Assembly: GCA_903889785.1 (NCBI GenBank)
Contig: CAISYT010000121.1
Span: forward strand, 1-20,260
DNA length: 20,260 nt
Direction: 5' to 3'
Origin: an uncultured Caulobacterales bacterium
GTDB taxonomy: Bacteria > Pseudomonadota > Alphaproteobacteria > Caulobacterales > Caulobacteraceae
The notes beneath the pieces are model-generated. The model was not told the origin of the DNA, did no database searches, and was given only the letters and a program-made list of their open reading frames with translations. Below, piece after piece: positions 15,390-20,260 of this stretch (position 1 is the stretch's first letter; every line of letters begins with the position of its first letter). Both the position numbers and the translations under genes were made by a program.

Positions 15390-15563
15390 GTGGCGGAGTT
15401 CCTGACCCATCCCGTGAATGCGCCGCTCGCCGATGCCATCGGGGCAATCCTGCTGATGGGGATGGATCTGCTTTCGTGGAAAGAGTTCCGCAGCATTCGC
15501 GGCCAGATCAAGCGACGCAAGGCGCATAAGCGCGAGGACCATCCCGGCCCATGGACCGAGTAG
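15390..15563 (+). CDS. 57-residue hypothetical protein between pgk and fba
   Basis: A GTG at 15390, 4 nt past the pgk stop, has GGAGAG 8 nt upstream and opens a 57-codon frame ending in TAG. The product starts MAEFLTHPVNAPLADAIG, has a moderately hydrophobic stretch (about 13-27, LADAIGAILLMGMDL), and then a very basic segment (RSIRGQIKRRKAHKRE). The spacing and ribosome-binding site look like a real co-transcribed gene. I do not recognise a family. It could be a small membrane-associated or nucleic-acid-binding protein, but nothing settles this. Confidence 0.6.
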   Translation: MAEFLTHPVNAPLADAIGAILLMGMDLLSWKEFRSIRGQIKRRKAHKREDHPGPWTE

Positions 15564-15626
15564 CGAAAATCGGCGGGCCAATGTTAGAAACAGCCTTCTT
15601 GGCTTTTAGATTCGGGGCGAATTGAA

Positions 15627-16715
15627 ATGGCGCGCATCACCCTTCGTCAGTTGCTCGATCATGCCGCTGAGAACGACTACGGCCTGCCAGCTTACAACAT
15701 CAACAATATGGAGCAGGGCCTCGCGATCATGGAGGCCGCCGACGAACTTGACGCGCCGGTGATCATCCAGGCCAGCCGCGGTGCGCGCGCCTATGCCAAC
15801 GACATCATGCTGACGCGCCTGATCGACGCCTTGGTTGAGATCTATCCGCACATTCCGGTCTGCATGCACCAGGACCACGGCAACAGCCCCGCCACTTGCG
15901 CCACCGCCATTCAGTACGGCTTCACCAGCGTGATGATGGACGGCAGCCTGATGGCCGATGGCAAGAGCCCGGCCTCCTACGATTACAACGTCGATGTCAC
16001 CCGCCAGGTGGTCGACATGGCCCATGCCTGCGGCGTGTCCGTCGAGGGCGAGCTCGGCGTGCTCGGCAGCCTGGAAACCGGCATGGGTGAGAAGGAAGAC
16101 GGTCATGGCTTCGAAGGCAAACTTGACCACAGCCAGCTGCTAACCAACCCGGATCAGGCCGTCGATTTTGTCGAGCGTACCCGGGTCGATGCCCTGGCGA
16201 TTGCCATGGGTACCAGCCACGGGGCCTATAAGTTCAGCCGCAAACCCGATGGGGCCGTTCTGGCCATGAACGTAATCGAGGACATTCACCGCAGGCTGCC
16301 CAATACCCACCTGGTGATGCATGGCTCTTCATCCGTGCCGCAAGATCTGCAGGACATCATCAACCAGTACGGCGGCCAGATGCCTCAAACCTGGGGCGTG
16401 CCGGTCGAGGAAATCCAGCGCGGCATCAAGCACGGCGTGCGCAAGATCAATATAGACACCGACAACCGCATGGCCATCACGGGCGCCATTCGTAAGGTTT
16501 TTGCCGAGAAGCCGGGCGAGTTCGACCCCCGTGCCTATCTCAAGCCTGCGAAGGAAGCGATGAAGGCCGTATGCAAGCAGCGCTTCGTCGAATTCGGTGC
16601 CGCCGGCCACGCCAGCACCATCCGCGCCGTCCACACCAGTATGATTGCCAAGCGCTATGCCTCTGGCGAACTCGATCCGAAGATCACGGGCGCGGTCGGG
16701 GCGGCGGCGGAATAG
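15627..16715 (+). CDS. fba: Class II fructose-bisphosphate aldolase (Calvin-cycle subtype)
   Basis: This zinc enzyme cleaves fructose-1,6-bisphosphate to DHAP and glyceraldehyde-3-phosphate, or runs in reverse in gluconeogenesis. At 362 residues and with the opening MARITLRQLLDHAAENDYG it fits the long class II form (TIGR01521 type) also found in Calvin-cycle operons. HQDHGN (81-86) holds catalytic Asp83 and zinc ligand His84; EGELGVLGS, MGTSHGAYK and VMHGSSSVP supply further metal and phosphate ligands. No phosphoribulokinase or Rubisco gene is nearby, so the subtype name need not mean carbon fixation. The Shine-Dalgarno is weak (GGGGCGAA). Confidence 0.95.
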   Translation: MARITLRQLLDHAAENDYGLPAYNINNMEQGLAIMEAADELDAPVIIQASRGARAYANDIMLTRLIDALVEIYPHIPVCMHQDHGNSPATCATAIQYGFTSVMMDGSLMADGKSPASYDYNVDVTRQVVDMAHACGVSVEGELGVLGSLETGMGEKEDGHGFEGKLDHSQLLTNPDQAVDFVERTRVDALAIAMGTSHGAYKFSRKPDGAVLAMNVIEDIHRRLPNTHLVMHGSSSVPQDLQDIINQYGGQMPQTWGVPVEEIQRGIKHGVRKINIDTDNRMAITGAIRKVFAEKPGEFDPRAYLKPAKEAMKAVCKQRFVEFGAAGHASTIRAVHTSMIAKRYASGELDPKITGAVGAAAE

Positions 16716-16762
16716 GAGCCCAGCCCCGCCGAAAATAGAGCGTCGGGTGATTGGCGCAAGAC

Positions 16763-17566
16763 CTAGCCCTGAGCGGCTTTTAGACGCGCCTCGATCACCG
16801 GATGCAGTTCCATATTGGCCGCCAGGATTGAGCCGGTGTCGAGCGGATTGGCGTCCGAATTGTCGATTTCGGAAACCTTGCCGCCAGCTTCGGTGACCAG
16901 CAACATGCCGGCCGCGATGTCCCAGGCCTTGAGGTCACGCTCCCAATAGCCATCGAACCGGCCGGCAGCGACAAAGGCCAAGTCGAGCGCTGCGGCGCCG
17001 AAACGGCGTACCCCGGCAACGCGCTGGCTCATCTGATGCAGTTCCTTGAGGAACTTGGCATGCTGGCCGTGGCCCAGGAACGGGATGCCGGTGGCAAGGA
17101 CGGCGTCTTCCATCCGCGAACGGCCAGCCACCCGCAGGCGCTTTTCATTATTGAGATAGGCACCCTTGCCACGCTCGGCCCAATACAGATCCTGCGATAC
17201 GGGATTGTAGACTAGGCCCGCAACCAGCGTTCCCTCGCGCTCGAGGGCAATGCTGACCGCGAAATGTGGCAAGGCATGCAGGAAGTTGGTGGTGCCATCG
17301 AGCGGATCGACAATCCAGCGGTGGCTCTTGTCGGTACCCTCGATCAGGCCGCGCTCCTCGCCCAGGAAGCTATAGCCCGGGCGGGCCTTTTCCAGCGCCT
17401 CAAAGACAACCTGCTCGGCCTTGATATCGGCGGCGCTGACGAAATCAGCCAGCCCCTTCTTGGAGACCTGCAGTTCATTCAGCTCGCCGAAATCGCGTAT
17501 GAGTCCCTTGCCGGCCTTTCGGGCCGCCTCGATCATCACATTTACTAGGGCGCTGGGAGTGGCCAA
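16763..17566 (-). CDS. suhB: Inositol monophosphatase family protein (SuhB-like)
   Basis: The family dephosphorylates inositol-1-phosphate with magnesium, and E. coli SuhB also acts in rRNA transcription antitermination; the role here is not decided by sequence. The 267-residue product has the metal-binding motifs FLGEERG (Glu70/71), WIVDPLDGTTNF (84-95, Asp87 and Asp90) and the C-terminal KAWDIAAGMLLVTEAGG. All ligands are present. It converges on fba with 47 nt between them, in which I see no convincing terminator, and follows thiE with 44 nt. Confidence 0.92.
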   Translation of the reverse strand: MATPSALVNVMIEAARKAGKGLIRDFGELNELQVSKKGLADFVSAADIKAEQVVFEALEKARPGYSFLGEERGLIEGTDKSHRWIVDPLDGTTNFLHALPHFAVSIALEREGTLVAGLVYNPVSQDLYWAERGKGAYLNNEKRLRVAGRSRMEDAVLATGIPFLGHGQHAKFLKELHQMSQRVAGVRRFGAAALDLAFVAAGRFDGYWERDLKAWDIAAGMLLVTEAGGKVSEIDNSDANPLDTGSILAANMELHPVIEARLKAAQG

Positions 17567-17610
17567 GGCGGGTCGTCCTTATTCGGGGGCGAACCTCTAG
17601 GGCTAGGACC

Positions 17611-18249
17611 CTATGAACGCAAGGCGACGCCGGCGCGCATGGAACGGTTGAAATCAGCCACAGCCTGGCCAGGGCCGGCCGGATAGGCCCACACGCCTGC
17701 GCTGACCGCCAGGAAATCAGCCCCCGCCTGGGCAAGGTCTGAGGCGGTCTCAACCGTGATGCCGCCGATAGCAACGCAGGGCGTCTGCATGCTTTCCTGC
17801 CAGATGCTGAGCAAATCTGGATCAGCGCGAGTGGATGCATCCTTGGTCGCGGTGGGAAAGAAGGCCCCGAAGGCGACATAGTCGGCCCCGCCCTCTGCGG
17901 CCTCCATGGCCAGATGTCGGCTGTCGTGACAGGTGACACCAACCATACCCTTGCCCATCAGTCGGCGCGCTTCAGCCAGCGAGCCATCCTGCTGTCCGAT
18001 ATGCACGCCGTCACAGCCCAGCCGCGCCGCCAGGGCCGGATCATCGTTGAGGATCATGGCAACGCCATGCCGATGGGCGATCGACATAAGAGCCCGCACC
18101 GCCGAGGCGAGCGTCTCGTCCAGCGCGCCCTTGAGCCTGAGTTGCAAAGCCGCCACCTGCCCGCCTTCAAGGGCGGCGGAAAGCGCGATTTCGAACGCGG
18201 GCAGATCGATGGCGGGCGGGGTGATCAGGTAAAGGCGGCAGTCGGTCAT
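17611..18249 (-). CDS. thiE: Thiamine phosphate synthase
   Basis: ThiE joins HMP pyrophosphate and thiazole phosphate to make thiamine phosphate. The 212-residue TIM-barrel product starts at ATG 18249, with AAAAGG just upstream; an ATG ten codons earlier is less likely. Motifs: LQLRLKG (36-41 region), ILNDDPALA, DGVHIGQQDGS (80-90), GVTCHDSRH, ADYVAFGAFFPTATK for pyrophosphate, and AIGGIT. It is an isolated thi gene. No TPP riboswitch motif is visible in the 119-nt gap before it, nor any other thi gene nearby. Confidence 0.93.
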   Translation of the reverse strand: MTDCRLYLITPPAIDLPAFEIALSAALEGGQVAALQLRLKGALDETLASAVRALMSIAHRHGVAMILNDDPALAARLGCDGVHIGQQDGSLAEARRLMGKGMVGVTCHDSRHLAMEAAEGGADYVAFGAFFPTATKDASTRADPDLLSIWQESMQTPCVAIGGITVETASDLAQAGADFLAVSAGVWAYPAGPGQAVADFNRSMRAGVALRS

Positions 18250-18368
18250 GGGGCCTTTTAGGCAAATTTGCCGCGTCATCCCACCACATTAAATCAAAGC
18301 GATCGGCATGATCGGAAGGTCGGCGCGGTGCCGGCCGCCAGCCGGCTGGCCGAGCCTTTGGTTACGGC

Positions 18369-20132
18369 CTAAAGTCTCGCAGGATCGACCAACGCCGCCT
18401 CGTCGTTTGGCAAAGGCGAGGGTGCATCTGCGATCAGCGCCGCGAGATGTTCGGCCAGTAGCGGGGCGGTGCAGAACCCGCGCGAGCCCAGACACCCCAG
18501 CACATAAAGCCCGTCCTTCTCTGGCACGGCACCGGCCAGCGGCATGCGGTCTGGCGTCGCCGCGCGCCGCCGGGCACGGCCCTGCAGAGGCAAGCTGGCG
18601 ACCCTGGCCGCCAAGATCGGCATGCTCTTGGCGAGCAGGACGAGATTTCGATCATGGTCGGCAAGCCGCAGTGTCTCGTCGGTATCGCCCCGGTCGTGAG
18701 TGGCGCCGAAAAGCAGACCGCCGTCAGGTGTCGGGATCACGTACCCCCCGAAAGCGGCGGGCATTGGCGGCCTTGCCTCAGCGGTCCAACTCGCCTGGCC
18801 ACGGACGCTCTGGACGGTTGCCCCTGGCCACAGGCCGCCCAGATCCGCCCCGGTCGCCAGAACCACGGCCTCGAACGCGCCCAGGTCCTGATCTTCCGCG
18901 CCGATTAGACGCCAGCCTGCGCCGTCCGGTCGCATGTCCGCGACAGTGCCCCCGCGGTCCCCACAAGCCCAGGCCGAAAACACCGCAGCCGGGTCAACCA
19001 CGATCGCATCGGCGATTGCCAGTCCGCCGACCGCGGGCTCACAGAGCCGAGCCCCCGACTCTTGCGGACTAAGTCGGGTCAACGACACAAACAACGGGCT
19101 AACGGCCACCTTTTCAAATCGGGCAGGATCTCGCTCGGTTGCTTCAAGCTGCAGCGCCCCGCGTCCGATGACCGCACAGGGAACCTGTCCATAGAGTGCG
19201 GTGGCGCGTTGCTGGGCATGAGCAAACAGGCGCGCGCGAGGCCCCTCGCCGGCGTCGAACCCGGGCATGACCAAGGCCGCCGGGTTGCCAGAAGCGCCAG
19301 CGCCAGGGGCATCGGTCTCGAACAACACCGCCTGCAAGCCAATCGCCGATAGCGCGCGCATTAAGCTGGCCCCGGCGATCCCCGCGCCAATGACCGCCAC
19401 CTTGGGCGAGTTGGCTGATGTAGGCAGTCCAGGCAAAACCGCCTCAAGCCGCTGGCGTTTGCGGCCAAATCCAGCGCACCGCTCGACAGCGAATCCGGCA
19501 TCTACAAGCGCCTGACGGACGGATCCTGCGACGGTGAAAGTAGCGGCCCTTGCGCCCGGAGCGCTGCGTTCGGCTACCGCTAACATGAGCTCAGGGCTCC
19601 ACATGGCGGGGTTGAGCGCCGGGGAAAACCCATCCAGCAGCCAGGCGTCGGCACGGCCATTCCACGAGGCCAGGGCTTGGGCGGCATCCATCACGGCCAG
19701 ATCAAGGGTGGCGTCAAACTCCAGCAAGTCGAACCGGTGAAACAGCGGCGTTGCGGGGGGCCAGGCCGTCAGAAGGGCCTGCGCCGCTGGCGCGATAGAG
19801 GGCCAGCGCGCCAGCGCCCGCGCCGCATCGTCACGGGGCATCAGGTGCGCCTCGACTGAGAAGATATGCAGATGGCCCCCGGGTGGCCGCGTCTCCCGCC
19901 ACAGGGTCAGCAAGGCAGCGATATTCAGCCCGGTGCCAAATCCCAGTTCGGCGACCGTAAAGGAAGATCGGCCGGCCCAGCCCTGCGGAAGGCCGCAACC
20001 GTTCAGGTAAACCGCCCGCGATTCGGCCAGGCCATCATCGCTGGAAAAATAGACATCGCCATACAGCGCCGACTGCGGCGCGCCGTCGGCGCGCCACTGG
20101 ACAGGAGTAGGGTTGGGGGCTTCGCCACTCAT
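18369..20132 (-). CDS. mnmC: Bifunctional tRNA mnm5s2U biosynthesis protein MnmC
   Basis: MnmC completes the mnm5s2U modification at the wobble base of certain tRNAs. Its FAD domain removes the carboxymethyl group from cmnm5s2U, and its methyltransferase domain then adds a methyl group from SAM. The 587-residue product has both parts. The N-terminal MnmD domain (about 1-235) shows AELGFGTGLN (61-70, SAM loop) and DGFSPALNPAMW. The C-terminal DAO-type oxidase (about 243-587) has the FAD motif VIGAGIAGASL (247-257) and the terminal GLYVLGCLGSRGFCTAPLLA. It is intact and appears monocistronic, with a terminator of the preceding gene just upstream. Confidence 0.95.
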   Translation of the reverse strand: MSGEAPNPTPVQWRADGAPQSALYGDVYFSSDDGLAESRAVYLNGCGLPQGWAGRSSFTVAELGFGTGLNIAALLTLWRETRPPGGHLHIFSVEAHLMPRDDAARALARWPSIAPAAQALLTAWPPATPLFHRFDLLEFDATLDLAVMDAAQALASWNGRADAWLLDGFSPALNPAMWSPELMLAVAERSAPGARAATFTVAGSVRQALVDAGFAVERCAGFGRKRQRLEAVLPGLPTSANSPKVAVIGAGIAGASLMRALSAIGLQAVLFETDAPGAGASGNPAALVMPGFDAGEGPRARLFAHAQQRATALYGQVPCAVIGRGALQLEATERDPARFEKVAVSPLFVSLTRLSPQESGARLCEPAVGGLAIADAIVVDPAAVFSAWACGDRGGTVADMRPDGAGWRLIGAEDQDLGAFEAVVLATGADLGGLWPGATVQSVRGQASWTAEARPPMPAAFGGYVIPTPDGGLLFGATHDRGDTDETLRLADHDRNLVLLAKSMPILAARVASLPLQGRARRRAATPDRMPLAGAVPEKDGLYVLGCLGSRGFCTAPLLAEHLAALIADAPSPLPNDEAALVDPARL

Positions 20133-20159
20133 CGCCCGAACTATAGCCCAAAAGCGAAA

Positions 20160-20183
20160 GGGCCGGCTGTTTCCAGCCGGCCC
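20160..20183 (-). terminator. Strong hairpin terminator upstream of mnmC, ending the gene that enters from the right
   Basis: GGGCCGGCTG and CAGCCGGCCC make a perfect 10-bp stem with a 4-nt loop. On the minus strand it is followed by CTTTCGCTTTT, an interrupted U-tract. It lies 25 nt past the TAA of the partial gene at the right edge. The 27 nt left before mnmC leave little room for a separate mnmC promoter beyond the hairpin. Confidence 0.8.
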
Positions 20184-20208
20184 CCAGTCTGTCCGAGTGG
20201 ACGATGAC

Positions 20209-20260
20209 TTATTTCGGTGCCGGAGCGGCCGGAGCAGCGGCAGCGGCCGGAGCGGCGGCG
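20209..20260 (-). CDS. C-terminal end of an unidentified Ala/Pro-rich protein
   Basis: Reading inward from the right edge on the minus strand gives an Ala/Pro tail that ends PAAPAPK followed by TAA at 20211-20209. Only 16 full codons are visible, all Ala, Pro or the final Lys. Such tails occur on many secreted, envelope and DNA-binding proteins in this group, so no function can be given. The strong terminator 25 nt downstream supports this being a real gene end. Confidence 0.6.
   Translation of the reverse strand, partial: AAAPAAAAAPAAPAPK

Noticed and set aside
15592..15607. AGCC-TTCTT-GGCT hairpin followed by TTT between the small ORF and fba
   Set aside because: The stem is only 4 bp and there are just 19 nt left before the fba start, too few for a separate promoter; read-through into fba is more likely.
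18331..18356. Palindromic GCCAGCCGGCTGGC between mnmC and thiE
   Set aside because: It has no loop and no U-tract on either strand, so it is not a credible terminator; GC-rich palindromes this short are expected in this composition.
18250..18368. Possible TPP riboswitch ahead of thiE
   Set aside because: Neither of the conserved THI-box segments (CTGAGA and the ACCTGATCTGG-type part) is present on the minus strand.
20075..20096. GC-rich inverted repeat (GGCGCGCC twice, 3 nt apart)
   Set aside because: It lies inside the mnmC coding sequence at a conserved-looking protein stretch (WRADGAPQ); similar strings occur in other coding regions here and follow from codon bias.
1..20260. CRISPR array, IS element, tRNA or rRNA genes, prophage or defence genes
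   Set aside because: No repeat-spacer pattern, transposase motif, cloverleaf or rRNA signature was seen on either strand; all long frames are accounted for by core genes or the two remnants.

Overview
This window is chromosomal backbone from a GC-rich alphaproteobacterium. The gene set and order (ruvC-ruvA-ruvB-ybgC-tolQRAB-pal-cpoB-tilS on one side, zapA / gap-pgk-fba on the other) match what I know of the order Caulobacterales. That placement is inferred from gene order and protein style, not from a search. Almost every complete gene is a conserved housekeeping gene, and I do not see a convincing new multi-gene system. The less ordinary material lies in the gaps between genes: a 6S RNA gene, two decayed gene remnants, two unannotated-size small ORFs, and internal terminator-like hairpins.

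Positions 1-8756 (minus strand, transcribed right to left): Holliday-junction genes ruvC, ruvA and ruvB overlap by 4 nt each and run into ybgC. They are followed by the Tol-Pal envelope machine (tolQ, a possible 34-codon ORF, tolR, tolA, tolB, pal, cpoB) and then tilS, which leaves the window at position 1. Terminator-like hairpins lie on both sides of pal. TolQ-TolR-TolA use the proton motive force to act on TolB-Pal at the outer membrane, CpoB tunes the complex, and YbgC is its usual cytoplasmic companion.

Positions 8853-13039 (mostly minus strand): yebC, a plus-strand remnant of an RTX calcium-binding protein, a YmdB-type phosphoesterase, 5-formyl-THF cyclo-ligase (fau), the 6S RNA gene (ssrS), a broken amidohydrolase, zapA and a small coiled-coil protein. 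The zapA-ssrS-fau order is the same as in E. coli, except that the amidohydrolase remnant has been wedged between zapA and ssrS.

Positions 13185-16715 (plus strand): a glycolytic/gluconeogenic block of gap, pgk, a 57-codon hypothetical ORF, and class II fba, divergent from the zapA unit.

Positions 16763-20260 (minus strand): suhB-type inositol monophosphatase, thiE, bifunctional mnmC, a strong terminator, and the Ala/Pro-rich end of a gene that enters from beyond the right edge.
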